Below are positions 33,900-42,679 of a DNA stretch of 64,000 nucleotides, one piece after another (the first letter of the stretch is position 1; each line of letters starts with the position of its first letter). A program made the position numbers and the translations under genes. Under the pieces are notes generated by a model. It ran no database searches. It had not been told where the DNA came from and worked only from the letters and a program-made list of their open reading frames with translations. Source of the DNA: Marinobacter sp. SS21 (GTDB lineage: Bacteria > Pseudomonadota > Gammaproteobacteria > Pseudomonadales > Oleiphilaceae); NCBI RefSeq assembly GCF_028369065.1, contig NZ_JAQNDA010000001.1, forward strand, positions 124,001 through 188,000, read 5' to 3'.

Positions 33900-36800
33900 T
33901 TGCACTATCGGGAGTTCACTGCTGGTCTGGTACGGCTGTTGCTGTGGACAATGGTCCTTGTCGCGGCGCTGCCCGGGGCCGCCGGCGCGGCCTGTTCCGA
34001 CCAGTTGTTGCTGCAAAGCAACCGGGAATCCTACGATCTGGGCCAGTGCTTCCGCTATCTGGAGGACCCGGATCGACAGTTTAGCCTGCGGCAGGTACGT
34101 AACCTGGGTCAGGAGGCCTTCACCCTGCACCAGAACGGCGTCTTCAATGTCGGCTACACCGACTCGGCCTATTGGATCCACTACGACCTGCGAACCTCGG
34201 CCAGCAGCCCGAATCAGGACTGGATCATGGAGCTGGCCTTGCCGCTGGTGGATGACGCCACCCTGTTTGTGGTTCGCAACGGTTTGGTGGTCAGTGAACG
34301 CCACGGCGGCTACGACATGCCCTGGTCGGAGCGGGACCTGGCGGTGCCCAACCCCACCTTCCGGTTGACCCTGCCCCGGGGCAGCGAGACCCAGCTCTAC
34401 CTGCGCATCACCAGTGAGAACACCCTGCGGCTGCCCATCACCCTGTGGCATCCCGGCCGCTATATCGAAAAAGTCTCCATCGACGAGGTGTTCCGCGGCA
34501 TTCTGTTGGGGGCCATCCTGGGTATCCTCGCCTACAACCTGTTTGTGGCGGTGTCGGTGCGAGAGCCCAGCACCGTTTACTACGTGCTCTATCTGGTAAG
34601 CGCCGTGGTCTTTATTTTCGCCGAACAGGTTCATGGCATCCAGCTGTTCGGTGACCGCCCCTGGTTCCTGCACAAGCACTATCTGCACTTGATGGTCTTC
34701 GCTAGCTGGTTGTTCGGCTTGCTGATGGCCAGGGAGCTGCTTGAAACCAGGAAGCGCTCGCCGGACCTGGATCAGGTGCTGAAGCTTAGCCTGTGGGGTG
34801 TCGCCGTCAGCTTCGTGTTGGCGCTGTTTTTACCCTACCGTCAAGGCATGGAATGGAGCGTCCTGGTCACCGTCCTGCTCGGTGTCATCATGATTGCCAT
34901 CAGTTACCTGTCCTGGCGCCATTACAACCCGGCGGCGAAGGCCTATTTCTTCGCCTGGACCGTCGCCGCCACCGGCTATGCGGTGTATGCGCTGACGGTG
35001 ATCGGGGTGTTGCCGTTGAACATCATCACCGGTCATGCCGGCCAGATCGGTCTGACCGGCCAGGTCATCCTGTTCTCCTTTGCCCTGGCAGATCGAATCA
35101 AACTGGTGCAGGGCGAGGCCTTGAGCTGGAGCAACCGGGCTCTGGCCAACCTGCGCCAGTATCAGTCGCTGTTCGACAATGCGGTGGAAGGGGTGTTCCA
35201 GATGTCCCTGGACCGCCGTTTTATCACCGCCAATCCGGCGATGGCGGAGCTGATGGGTTACCGCAGCAGCCAGGAGATGATCCGCCATAGCCCGGATGTA
35301 CTGGCCCTGTGTTTCGGGGAAACTCGCATTCGCCGCTGGGTCGAGCGCCAGTTACAGGAGCGGGGAGCGATCAAGGGGGTCGAGGCCTGCTACGTGGACC
35401 AGCGCGGAGAGGACCGCTGGGCGACGATTTCCCTGCACACGGTGTACGATGCCGAGGGCTACCCCCAGCACCTGGAAGGCACTTGCATTGATGCCACTGA
35501 ACGGCAGCAGCGTCACCTGATCGAGAAAGAGCGCGAGCAGGAGCGGCTGGACAAGGAGCTGGCGCATAGCTCCGCCGCCGCCAAGAGCCAGTTCCTGGCC
35601 AACATGAGCCATGAAATCCGCACCCCGCTGGCGGCCATCATTGGCTACGGTGAAACCCTGCTGGACCCGGATCTGGACGACACCGAGAAACGCAACAGCG
35701 CCGAAACCGTGGTACGCAGCGGGCGCCATTTGCTGGACCTGGTCAATGATATCCTCGACCACTCCAAGATCGATGCCAACAAACTCGAGGTGGACATCGT
35801 CAGTATCAATCTGCCGGAAATGCTTGATGAACTTCGCGCCTTCTTCGAGCCGCGGGCCCGGGAGAAGGGGCTGGAGTTCTCCATCGCCTGCGAGTTCCCA
35901 TTGCCGGAGACCATCCACACCGACCCCACCCGCTTCCGCCAGATCATCATCAACCTGTGCGGCAATGCCATCAAGTTTACCCAGCAGGGCGCCATATCGG
36001 TCGCGATTCGATGCGATCGGGACGCTCGCCGCCTGATCGCTCGGGTGGTGGATACCGGCATCGGCATGAAACCGGAACAACTGCAGCGACTGTTCGACCC
36101 CTTCGCCCAAGGCAGCACCAGCATTGCCCGCCAGTACGGTGGTACCGGTCTCGGGCTGAGTATTTCCAAGCGCCTGGCCGAGCTGCTGGGAGGAAACATC
36201 GTGGTGAACAGCACCTACGGCGAAGGCAGCGACTTCGAAGTGTCCATCGACACCGGGAGCCTGGAGGGGGTGCATTTCCTGCGCGATGCCTCCGAGTTCA
36301 CCCAGCGTCGCCGTCAACTGCCCATGGTGGTGGCCCCCAAACTGCAGGGCCGCATTCTCTGTGCCGAAGACAACGAGGTGAATCGCAAGCTGGTGTCCTT
36401 GTTGGTGAACCGCACCGGTGCCGAGCTGAGCCACGTGTCCAATGGTGCCGAGGCGCTGGATCTGGCGACCCATGAGAAGTTTGACCTGATCCTGATGGAT
36501 ATCCAGATGCCGGTGATGAATGGTCGCGATGCCGCCGTGGCCCTGCGGGAGGCGGGTATCAATGTGCCCATCATTGCCCTCACTGCCAATGTAATGGCGG
36601 AGGATATCGAAGATTACCAAGCCGCCGGGTTTACCGAGCACCTGGCCAAGCCCATCGATAAACTGCGTTTCTATGAGGTGCTGGGTCGATACCTGCGTTC
36701 GTCCGGTGAGGAATCCAGCTATGGCGACCGGCGTTACCGGGGCCTGGTGCTGGTGGCCGAGGACAATCAGGATAACCGGCGACTGGTGGAGCGTATGCTG

Positions 36801-37412
36801 GGGCGGCTGGAGCTGGAAGTGATCGCGGTTGGCAACGGCGAGGAGGCGGTGCAGCAGGCATTGAGCAAATCCGTGCATCTGGTGCTGATGGATCGTCACA
36901 TGCCGGGGATGGATGGCGTCGATGCCACCCGGCTGTTGCGGCAGGCCGGCTTCCGTCGCCCGATTGTGGCCTTTACCGCCGGGGACCAGCGTGAAATCGA
37001 TGCCTTGATAGATGCCGGGTGCGAGGGTGTGTTGACCAAGCCGATCGACCAGGAACACCTGGTGGGCCTGCTGGACCGTTACCTGGAAGCCGATGGGAGC
37101 GCCAGCGGCCACAACGCCGAGACCTTGGGCATTCAGGAGCTGGTGGACCAGTTCCTGGCCGGTCTGGGCGAGCGCAAGGCGGCGATGCGGTCGGCGTTAC
37201 AGAGCCGGGATCAAGAACCCTTGCGTCACCAGGCGCATCAGATCAAGGGGACAGCGGGCGCCATGGGCTATCCATTGATGACCGAGCAGGCTGGCGTGCT
37301 GGAGCGCAGCCTGAAGCAGCCCTCGATAGACTGGGAGGCGGTCGAGCGTCAACTGGAGCAGCTTGACCAGCTGATTGATATGGCCTTGCAGACCGGGCAG
37401 GCGCAGGCGTGA
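33900..37412 (+). CDS. hybrid sensor histidine kinase, 7TMR-DISM/PAS/HisKA/HATPase/REC/REC/Hpt
   Basis: A 1170-residue multidomain kinase. In order: signal peptide (1-31), periplasmic 7TMR-DISMED2 sensor (about 35-195), seven-helix 7TMR-DISM membrane domain (200-400), PAS (415-540), HisKA with His571 in MSHEIRTP, HATPase (660-790), receiver 1 (Asp867), receiver 2 (Asp998) and a histidine phosphotransfer domain (His1113 in HQIKGTAGAMG). The DISMED2 fold often senses carbohydrates. Start is a TTG with GGAG 8 bp upstream; an ATG at 33951 would cut the signal peptide. A membrane protein and a CheY-like receiver gene follow closely. Confidence 0.92.
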   Translation: MHYREFTAGLVRLLLWTMVLVAALPGAAGAACSDQLLLQSNRESYDLGQCFRYLEDPDRQFSLRQVRNLGQEAFTLHQNGVFNVGYTDSAYWIHYDLRTSASSPNQDWIMELALPLVDDATLFVVRNGLVVSERHGGYDMPWSERDLAVPNPTFRLTLPRGSETQLYLRITSENTLRLPITLWHPGRYIEKVSIDEVFRGILLGAILGILAYNLFVAVSVREPSTVYYVLYLVSAVVFIFAEQVHGIQLFGDRPWFLHKHYLHLMVFASWLFGLLMARELLETRKRSPDLDQVLKLSLWGVAVSFVLALFLPYRQGMEWSVLVTVLLGVIMIAISYLSWRHYNPAAKAYFFAWTVAATGYAVYALTVIGVLPLNIITGHAGQIGLTGQVILFSFALADRIKLVQGEALSWSNRALANLRQYQSLFDNAVEGVFQMSLDRRFITANPAMAELMGYRSSQEMIRHSPDVLALCFGETRIRRWVERQLQERGAIKGVEACYVDQRGEDRWATISLHTVYDAEGYPQHLEGTCIDATERQQRHLIEKEREQERLDKELAHSSAAAKSQFLANMSHEIRTPLAAIIGYGETLLDPDLDDTEKRNSAETVVRSGRHLLDLVNDILDHSKIDANKLEVDIVSINLPEMLDELRAFFEPRAREKGLEFSIACEFPLPETIHTDPTRFRQIIINLCGNAIKFTQQGAISVAIRCDRDARRLIARVVDTGIGMKPEQLQRLFDPFAQGSTSIARQYGGTGLGLSISKRLAELLGGNIVVNSTYGEGSDFEVSIDTGSLEGVHFLRDASEFTQRRRQLPMVVAPKLQGRILCAEDNEVNRKLVSLLVNRTGAELSHVSNGAEALDLATHEKFDLILMDIQMPVMNGRDAAVALREAGINVPIIALTANVMAEDIEDYQAAGFTEHLAKPIDKLRFYEVLGRYLRSSGEESSYGDRRYRGLVLVAEDNQDNRRLVERMLGRLELEVIAVGNGEEAVQQALSKSVHLVLMDRHMPGMDGVDATRLLRQAGFRRPIVAFTAGDQREIDALIDAGCEGVLTKPIDQEHLVGLLDRYLEADGSASGHNAETLGIQELVDQFLAGLGERKAAMRSALQSRDQEPLRHQAHQIKGTAGAMGYPLMTEQAGVLERSLKQPSIDWEAVERQLEQLDQLIDMALQTGQAQA

Positions 37413-37468
37413 TGGTGCGTCAGAGCAACGATGGTTCGCCAGAGCAAAAACGACAGGAAACCAAGACA

Positions 37469-38020
37469 ATGACCGAAAACACCCCACCCCACGAAGCCCG
37501 ATCCCTCGGCATGATGTACGGCACCTACGCCGATGTACTGTTTGTGCTGTTCCCGTTCCTGGCCATCGTGATGCAGCGGCTGTGGGACGGTAAACTGGAG
37601 GACGTGCTGCTGCGGCCGGATCTGAGTATCGCGGCGGCGATTCTGGGCGGATTGGCGATTGGCAAGTTCGTGCTGGGGCTGGTGACGGAACGGGATCTGG
37701 GGCGCTTCAAGGAACGTATCGTGTTCTTTATCGCCGTCACCATGTTTGTGGTGCTGGGCCCGGCGATCATCCTGATCCTGAGTATCGTTGGTAATGAAGA
37801 CATTCCGGGATTTGTGGCTTTTGTCCAGCCCATCTTGTTAATTGTCTCAATTTCCCTGTACACCACGGCGATCAGTATAAGTAATATCTTGATTCAAGAG
37901 CATGCGCCACTTCAAGATCAACCAGGCGATGCTGCTGCCAGAGCAGGCCAGGAGTCGAAAGCCGAGGTCTCACCTGAGCCCCTCAACATACCGCGACGCC
38001 ATGAGGGCGATGCAATGTAG
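37469..38020 (+). CDS. hypothetical membrane protein
   Basis: A 183-residue protein with about four membrane helices between residues 18 and 145, a cytoplasmic-type N-terminus and a charged Ala/Glu-rich tail. I do not recognise it. The ATG at 37469 has AGGAAA upstream; GTG 37409 or ATG 37412, overlapping the kinase stop codon, are alternatives. It lies between a hybrid kinase and a receiver gene, so a link to their signalling is possible. Confidence 0.7.
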   Translation: MTENTPPHEARSLGMMYGTYADVLFVLFPFLAIVMQRLWDGKLEDVLLRPDLSIAAAILGGLAIGKFVLGLVTERDLGRFKERIVFFIAVTMFVVLGPAIILILSIVGNEDIPGFVAFVQPILLIVSISLYTTAISISNILIQEHAPLQDQPGDAAARAGQESKAEVSPEPLNIPRRHEGDAM

Positions 38021-38060
38021 GCGGGCCGGCTGGCATACGTACACGATAGAGGAAAGTTTT

Positions 38061-38477
38061 ATGGAAAATTTGAGAGTGATGGTTGTCGAGGATGAGCCCA
38101 GCATGAGGGAGCTGCTCCGGGACATGCTGTACCAGGCTGGAGCAACCCGGGTTCGGGAGGCGGCCGATGCCGCCAGTGCCCGGGCCGCCTTCGCCGCCGA
38201 CAGCTATCAGATCATCATGCTGGACCTCGGGCTGCCGGACGGTAACGGCCATGAGCTGATGGCGGAGTTCAAGAACACCAATCCCACTCAGCATATCGTG
38301 CTGGTGACCGCTGATGATTCGATCGAGAGTATTCAGAAAGCCATCAGCGCCGGAGCTAATGGCTACGTGGTCAAGCCCTACTCCCAGGAGAAAATTCTGG
38401 ATGTCCTCAACAACTACGCGATGGTTCACGGTGGTGAGGCAGCGATGTTGAAGGGGGGGCTGCGCCGGCGCCACTGA
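38061..38477 (+). CDS. CheY-like response regulator
   Basis: A 138-residue single receiver domain without an output domain. The acidic pair is in VVEDEPS, the phosphorylation site is Asp55 (IIMLDLGLPDG), the Thr is in VLVTADD, and the conserved Lys is in YVVKPYS. Its start has GAGGAAAG upstream. Placement after the hybrid kinase suggests it takes phosphate from the kinase's Hpt domain and acts by protein contact. This is inference from gene order. Confidence 0.9.
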   Translation: MENLRVMVVEDEPSMRELLRDMLYQAGATRVREAADAASARAAFAADSYQIIMLDLGLPDGNGHELMAEFKNTNPTQHIVLVTADDSIESIQKAISAGANGYVVKPYSQEKILDVLNNYAMVHGGEAAMLKGGLRRRH

Positions 38478-38525
38478 GGGGCGCCGGCTATGGTGACGCT
38501 AGCGCCGGTTCAGGCCGGTCTGAAC

Positions 38526-38798
38526 TCAGGCCACCTGGCGGGCGATCCAGGAACTGTACTTGGTGGCCAGCGCCCGAACGTAACGGGCCTCGGCGCCATC
38601 CAGGTTGCCCAGCACGCCCTTGAAGATCCAGCCCCGCTCGTACAAGCCCAGCACCCGCTGCTCGTCGTCCAGGTTGACCCGTTGATTCAACTTCTTGCAG
38701 ATGGCATCCAGCAGCGGTAGTTGGCCCGGGCGCTTGAGGGTGCTTGGGCGCTGTTGCGGCGATGGCTTGCCTGGCCGGGTATTTGGTTGTCTTCTCAT
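38526..38798 (-). CDS. hypothetical small basic protein
   Basis: A 90-residue protein with a basic, proline-rich N-terminus (MRRQPNTRPGKPSPQQRPST) and a helical C-terminal half. No family recognised. CAAGGAGAACACC gives a strong ribosome site for the ATG at 38798. A hairpin with T-rich tail lies 30 bp upstream of the start on the same strand, which may attenuate its transcription. Confidence 0.7.
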   Translation of the reverse strand: MRRQPNTRPGKPSPQQRPSTLKRPGQLPLLDAICKKLNQRVNLDDEQRVLGLYERGWIFKGVLGNLDGAEARYVRALATKYSSWIARQVA

Positions 38799-38827
38799 GG
38801 TGTTCTCCTTGTCGTTTTGCTGCTGCA

Positions 38828-38860
38828 AAAACAATAAACCCCGGTCTCTGTAACCGGGGC
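38828..38860 (-). terminator. intrinsic terminator or attenuator, minus strand
   Basis: Reading the minus strand, CCCCGGT and ACCGGGG pair over a 7-nt loop and are followed by TTTATTGTTTTT. It lies upstream of the small gene starting at 38798, so it either ends a short minus-strand RNA or attenuates that gene. Confidence 0.65.
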
Positions 38861-39273
38861 TTGTTGGGGAGAACCAGACCCGGTCGCTCAAAGGCTCCCG
38901 GGAAAGACCGAAAGCCGCTAGCTGACTACCACCAAGGCACGAGCAATCTGCCGGTTTTGGCAGCTCTCGCAACGGACGGTGAATCGATGGATCATGATGT
39001 TCGGCATCGCGATTGGCTCGACGTTAAATTGCTTTGGGTGGTTGCTTGGTCAGCGGAATGGATTCGGTACTGACGTCAGTGTATCGCCTTGCCGTGGGTT
39101 TGCAAGTGGGCATTTCTACGCACCGCAGCAGCAACGTTTGGGCTTCGGCAAACCCCTACAGACGGCCACGGCGGGTCGTCGCATAATTTGTCCTGTCACG
39201 TGTTTTACGTTGTGCAATCCGCGATGTCTCCCCGTCTACCGGTGGAGTCGTTGAATGGATCTCTCCTTTTATG
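38861..39273. other. gene-poor region with candidate small RNAs
   Basis: No convincing protein gene. A minus-strand leader upstream of the terminator at 38828-38860 can form a stem from CTGCC and GGCAG (within 38940-38965). On the plus strand a CATAAT -10-like box at 39182 would give a transcript of about 107 nt ending at the terminator 39275-39300. An open frame at 38979-39254 looks non-coding. Confidence 0.45.
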
Positions 39274-39274
39274 A

Positions 39275-39300
39275 CGCAGCCGCCAGGCTGCGTTTTTTTT
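39275..39300 (+). terminator. strong intrinsic terminator with no upstream gene
   Basis: CGCAGCC and GGCTGCG pair with a 4-nt loop, followed by eight T residues, preceded by a pyrimidine-rich stretch CTCTCCTTTT. No plus-strand gene ends here, and the minus-strand gene ends 86 bp away and reads the other way. This suggests an unannotated small RNA. Confidence 0.8.
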
Positions 39301-39367
39301 ATCTCGGATTTCTCATGGTGTCTGATGACGGCCGGCTCCTGTTGGCCTGGCCGCGGCGTCGCGCCGG

Positions 39368-39389
39368 GAATTGATCAGAGCCTCCCTAG
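39368..39389. repeat. solo end of the MITE family at an exonuclease stop codon
   Basis: This 22-bp stretch matches the inner-to-outer right end of the MITE (GAGTTAATCAGAGGCTCCCTAG) at about 19 positions. It supplies the TAG stop codon of the minus-strand exonuclease gene (39388-39386). The rest of the element is missing. Confidence 0.6.
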
Positions 39390-39922
39390 GCCAGGTGGCT
39401 GTGTCCCGGATGGTTGCTTTCGCCCAGTGGGCGGCTGTTGAGTCGGCACCAGGTTTCCCGCAGGATCAGGGCATCGTTGGCGGCGCGATGGATCGGTAGG
39501 GCCAGCTGTTGAATGACGTCCTGGCGGGTTGCGGACCAACGCTGCACCTGCTCGGGGCTAAGCAGGCTGGATACCGACTCGAGTTGAAACGCCGGAGTCA
39601 GGTTGGCGGCGCGATACAGCCGGTGGAGCCAGAAACTGTCAAAGGACCAGGCGTCGCAGAAGATCTGGCCGCTCAGCAATTGGTTGAGCTCATGGGCGAC
39701 GTCCCGCACCGTTCTACCGTCCCTCTCCAGGGTGGCCCGGCTGATGCCGTGGACGCGCTCGGCGCTGTCCGACCAGTCCCTCCAGATGACATGGGGCCGA
39801 ACCAGCCAGGACTGCAGGCTGCCATCGGGCAGGCAGACGCCGACTTCGATGGGGTAGCTGGCAATCAGGTCCAGACTTGAGGCCTCGAAATCAATAAATG
39901 CCGGGCTGTTGTCGGTTTTCAT
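39386..39922 (-). CDS. DnaQ-like 3'-5' exonuclease domain protein
   Basis: A 178-residue DEDD-superfamily exonuclease. The metal-binding Asp and Glu are in FIDFEASSL, the second Asp is in [11 protein letters not shown], and His/Asp of the last motif are in [10 protein letters not shown], which makes it DEDDh type. It may trim RNA or DNA 3' ends, but the substrate is unknown. Its C-terminal residues and stop codon border a MITE-end remnant, so the original end could be altered. It is divergent from queC. Confidence 0.82.
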   Translation of the reverse strand: MKTDNSPAFIDFEASSLDLIASYPIEVGVCLPDGSLQSWLVRPHVIWRDWSDSAERVHGISRATLERDGRTVRDVAHELNQLLSGQIFCDAWSFDSFWLHRLYRAANLTPAFQLESVSSLLSPEQVQRWSATRQDVIQQLALPIHRAANDALILRETWCRLNSRPLGESNHPGHSHLA

Positions 39923-40008
39923 TCGGTATAGTTTTTTTTTAGTGAGCCGTTTCCAGAGTGTAACCGTCCTGTCAAAGAGACGCGAACCCTATCCTGCCAT
40001 TCCACTGT

Positions 40009-40014
40009 TACAAT
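40009..40014 (+). promoter_or_regulatory. -10 box candidate for queCE
   Basis: TACAAT lies 69 bp before the queC start in an AT-richer stretch. No good -35 is visible, so confidence is low. Confidence 0.3.
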
Positions 40015-40037
40015 ATGCTCACCGATTCATTGCTGTG

Positions 40038-40055
40038 GTCCCGACCGGTCGGGAC
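40038..40055. promoter_or_regulatory. 18-bp perfect palindrome upstream of queC
   Basis: GTCCCGACCGGTCGGGAC is a perfect palindrome 27 bp before the queC start codon, in the expected 5' untranslated region. It could be a repressor operator or an RNA hairpin. It does not look like a preQ1 riboswitch. Confidence 0.5.
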
Positions 40056-40082
40056 GTTCGCCGTTATCACCATGAGGCATTC

Positions 40083-40748
40083 ATGACAGACACCGTCGTT
40101 GTAATCTATTCAGGGGGCATGGATTCCTTCACCCTGTTGCACAAAGCCATCGCCGAAGGCCACCGGGTGCATGCACTGTCGTTCGATTATGGCCAGCGCC
40201 ACGTCAGGGAACTGGAGTGTGCCAGTCTGGTGTGCCGGGAGCTGGCAATCCCCCACAAGGTGATCGACATTCGCGCGTTGAATGCGGTTATGGCCGGCTC
40301 GGCACTGACCGGCGACCTGGCCGTGCCTGAAGGTCACTATGAAGAGGACAGCATGAAAACCACGGTGGTGCCTAACCGCAACATGATCCTGTTGTCGTTA
40401 GCCACCGGTTACGCGGTGACGGTGGCAGCTCAGGCGGTGTGGTTCGGGGCCCATGGTGGCGATCACGCCATCTATCCAGATTGTCGCCCCGAGTTCGTCG
40501 AGAAAATGGACGCGGTCTGCCGCATCGCCAACTACCAGCCGGTGGCCATCGCGGCACCGTTCATTCGTGCCAGCAAGGCCGAAATCCTCGGCGAGGGCCT
40601 GGCCCTGGGGTTGGAATACAGCCAGACCTGGACCTGCTATAACGGCCGCGCCAAGGCCTGTGGCCGCTGTGGCTCCTGCGTCGAGCGCCGTGAGGCCTTC
40701 GCCGCCCATGGTCTCCGGGATCCGCTGCCCTACGAAGAGGAAGCCTGA
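40083..40748 (+). CDS. queC: 7-cyano-7-deazaguanine synthase QueC
   Basis: A 221-residue enzyme that converts 7-carboxy-7-deazaguanine to preQ0 with ATP and ammonia, in the queuosine pathway. The ATP pyrophosphatase motif SGGMDS is at residues 10-15. The zinc cysteines lie near the C-terminus in [15 protein letters not shown]. Its stop overlaps the queE start by one base (TGATG), so the two are coupled. Confidence 0.96.
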   Translation: MTDTVVVIYSGGMDSFTLLHKAIAEGHRVHALSFDYGQRHVRELECASLVCRELAIPHKVIDIRALNAVMAGSALTGDLAVPEGHYEEDSMKTTVVPNRNMILLSLATGYAVTVAAQAVWFGAHGGDHAIYPDCRPEFVEKMDAVCRIANYQPVAIAAPFIRASKAEILGEGLALGLEYSQTWTCYNGRAKACGRCGSCVERREAFAAHGLRDPLPYEEEA

Positions 40749-41404
40749 TGTACAAGGTCAAAGAGGCCTTCTACACCCTCCAGGGTGAGGGTGCCCAGGC
40801 GGGCCGGGCGGCGGTGTTCTGTCGCTTCAGCAAGTGCAACCTGTGGACAGGACGGGAGCGGGACCGGGCCCAGGCGGTGTGTAACTTCTGTGATACCGAT
40901 TTCGTGGGTACGGACGGTCAGCATGGCGGTCGCTTCGAGACTGCCGAGGCGTTGGCGGCCCATATCGCGGCCTTGTGGCCCGATGCCGGCGGTCGTCCCT
41001 ATGTGGTCTGCACCGGCGGTGAGCCGCTGCTACAGTTGGACGAGCCGCTGATAGCGGCGTTTCATCGCGCCGGTTTCGAGGTGGGGGTGGAAACCAACGG
41101 CACCCTGCCGGCGCCGGCGGGCATCGACTGGCTCTGCGTCAGTCCCAAGGCCGATGCCGAGCTGGTGATCAAACGCTGTGACGAGCTCAAGCTGGTGTAT
41201 CCGCAGCCGCTGGCGCCGCCGGAGCGGTTTGCCGACATCGCCGCCGGCCACTTTTTCCTGTCGCCGATGGCCTCGCCCAGAGTGCCGGAGTCTGGGCCGG
41301 ACACGGTCAAGGAGGCCAATACCCGGAAGGCGACGGACTACTGCCTCGCCCATCCGCAGTGGCGCCTGACCCTGCAGATGCACAAGATCGTCGGCATCGA
41401 CTAG
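40748..41404 (+). CDS. queE: 7-carboxy-7-deazaguanine synthase QueE
   Basis: A 218-residue radical SAM enzyme making 7-carboxy-7-deazaguanine from carboxytetrahydropterin. The cluster cysteines follow the unusual QueE spacing CX14CX2C (Cys30, Cys45, Cys48), the form seen in gammaproteobacteria, then CDTDFVG. The SAM-binding GGEP is in VVCTGGEPLLQ. It follows queC in a two-gene operon and converges on an AraC-type gene. Confidence 0.95.
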   Translation: MYKVKEAFYTLQGEGAQAGRAAVFCRFSKCNLWTGRERDRAQAVCNFCDTDFVGTDGQHGGRFETAEALAAHIAALWPDAGGRPYVVCTGGEPLLQLDEPLIAAFHRAGFEVGVETNGTLPAPAGIDWLCVSPKADAELVIKRCDELKLVYPQPLAPPERFADIAAGHFFLSPMASPRVPESGPDTVKEANTRKATDYCLAHPQWRLTLQMHKIVGID

Positions 41405-41420
41405 CCGACGGTATCCGGAC

Positions 41421-42494
41421 TCACAGTGACGTGGCCGGGCGAGGTTCCTGGACCGGAACCGGGGCCGCCTTGCTCTGGTTGCGATAATGGCTGGGGCTGA
41501 CCCCGGTCCAGCGCTTGAAGGCCCGGGTGAAGTTGGCCGCATCGGCGTAGCCCAGGGAGTCGGCAATCTGACTCAGGTTCAGGCCGGTGTTTTCCAGCAG
41601 ATCCCCTGCCCGATCCAGTCGCACGTCATCCACCAACTGTTGGAAACTGCAGCTTTCTTCCTGCAGGCGTCGTTTCAGGGTGCGTTCGGATACAAAGAGG
41701 GTGTTGGCCACTTGCGCCAGCTTGGGTGGAAAGGGGTGGCTGGTTTCAATGACCCGACGCACCCGACAGGCAAAGCCCGCGTCTTCGGTCAATTGCTGCA
41801 GTGCCTCCTCGCATTCCGCCCGGGATGAGGCGGCCAGTTGCACATCGCTGAAACGGATGGGGGCGTCGAGCTCAGTCAGCGGCAGCACAAACGCGTCCTC
41901 GTCCTGATTGAAGCGGACCGGGACGGCAATCTGGTGCCGAAAGCGGTGAAAGTAGCTGGGCTCGTTGCTGCGCCGGCGGATCTCGGCGTTGTTGAGGGGG
42001 GCGCTGCCCAGCAGCTGAGCACCCATGGTGGCGCAGCCGAACAGAATGGCATCGAGCAGAAACCCCTGCAGGGGGCCCAGGTCAACGTCACACACCATGC
42101 GAAACACCACCTTGCTGCCTTCCTGGCGCTGAAGCACCCTCAGGTGCGGGGCCCGCAGCGTCAGGAAACGGGATACCAGCTCCAGCGCCTGCCCCAGATT
42201 GTCGCTGCTCATGACGGCGATACCCAGCGCGCCATGCAAGGGTAGCTTCATTTCATTGGCCAGCATGATACCCAGACCGGGCTCCCCGCTTTCGATGATG
42301 GCACGGGTCACGAATTCGCTGGCCTGGGCCTGGCTGACCCGCAGTTCGGTTGACTGCAGGCGGGCGGGATCGAGTCCCACCCGCAACAGCAGGGCGCGCT
42401 CATCGACGTTGAGACTGCGTAACAATTCCGCCAGCAGATGCAGGTAGATTGCTGGCAAGCCGAGGTCCTGGGCCTGGGATGCTGAGGCTCGCAT
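41421..42494 (-). CDS. AraC family regulator, OruR-like
   Basis: A 357-residue regulator with an N-terminal arabinose-binding-type domain (residues about 20-205) and a C-terminal AraC DNA-binding domain (LFVSERTLKRRLQEE and IADSLGYADAANFTRAFKRWTGVSPSHYR). Relatives such as OruR control amino-acid or lipid use. The target is unclear: the alpha/beta hydrolase lies 185 bp upstream on the same strand. A 7-bp inverted repeat at 42541-42559 sits 46 bp before the start and could be its operator. Confidence 0.88.
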   Translation of the reverse strand: MRASASQAQDLGLPAIYLHLLAELLRSLNVDERALLLRVGLDPARLQSTELRVSQAQASEFVTRAIIESGEPGLGIMLANEMKLPLHGALGIAVMSSDNLGQALELVSRFLTLRAPHLRVLQRQEGSKVVFRMVCDVDLGPLQGFLLDAILFGCATMGAQLLGSAPLNNAEIRRRSNEPSYFHRFRHQIAVPVRFNQDEDAFVLPLTELDAPIRFSDVQLAASSRAECEEALQQLTEDAGFACRVRRVIETSHPFPPKLAQVANTLFVSERTLKRRLQEESCSFQQLVDDVRLDRAGDLLENTGLNLSQIADSLGYADAANFTRAFKRWTGVSPSHYRNQSKAAPVPVQEPRPATSL

Positions 42495-42540
42495 GTGTGT
42501 ATCCTCGTTAGATTCTGTTCTTATTGTGTCGGTAAACGGA

Positions 42541-42559
42541 GGTGACCCTGATGGTCACC
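42541..42559. promoter_or_regulatory. inverted repeat upstream of OruR-like gene
   Basis: GGTGACC and GGTCACC form a perfect 7-bp inverted repeat with a 5-bp spacer. The same 185-bp gap also holds CGCTGACG/CGTCAGCG, an 8-bp inverted repeat with a 28-bp loop. Roles are unproven. Confidence 0.4.
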
Positions 42560-42679
42560 GGCGCTTTACAGCGTCCACTTGATTATGACGTGAACAGTCG
42601 TTCCACCCCATGACTCCGCTGACGGGTCAATGGGATGCGCAGGCCAATTCCGCGTCAGCGTCACTTTGGCCCCGGGGGG

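Noticed and set aside
38979..39254. 91-codon open frame on the plus strand in the gene-poor gap
   Set aside because: No ribosome site, atypical residue content with many Cys, Arg and Phe, and no resemblance to any family.
39923..40082. preQ1 riboswitch ahead of queC
   Set aside because: The short hairpin with A-rich tail and the conserved C-rich loop of preQ1 classes are not found; only a palindrome is present.
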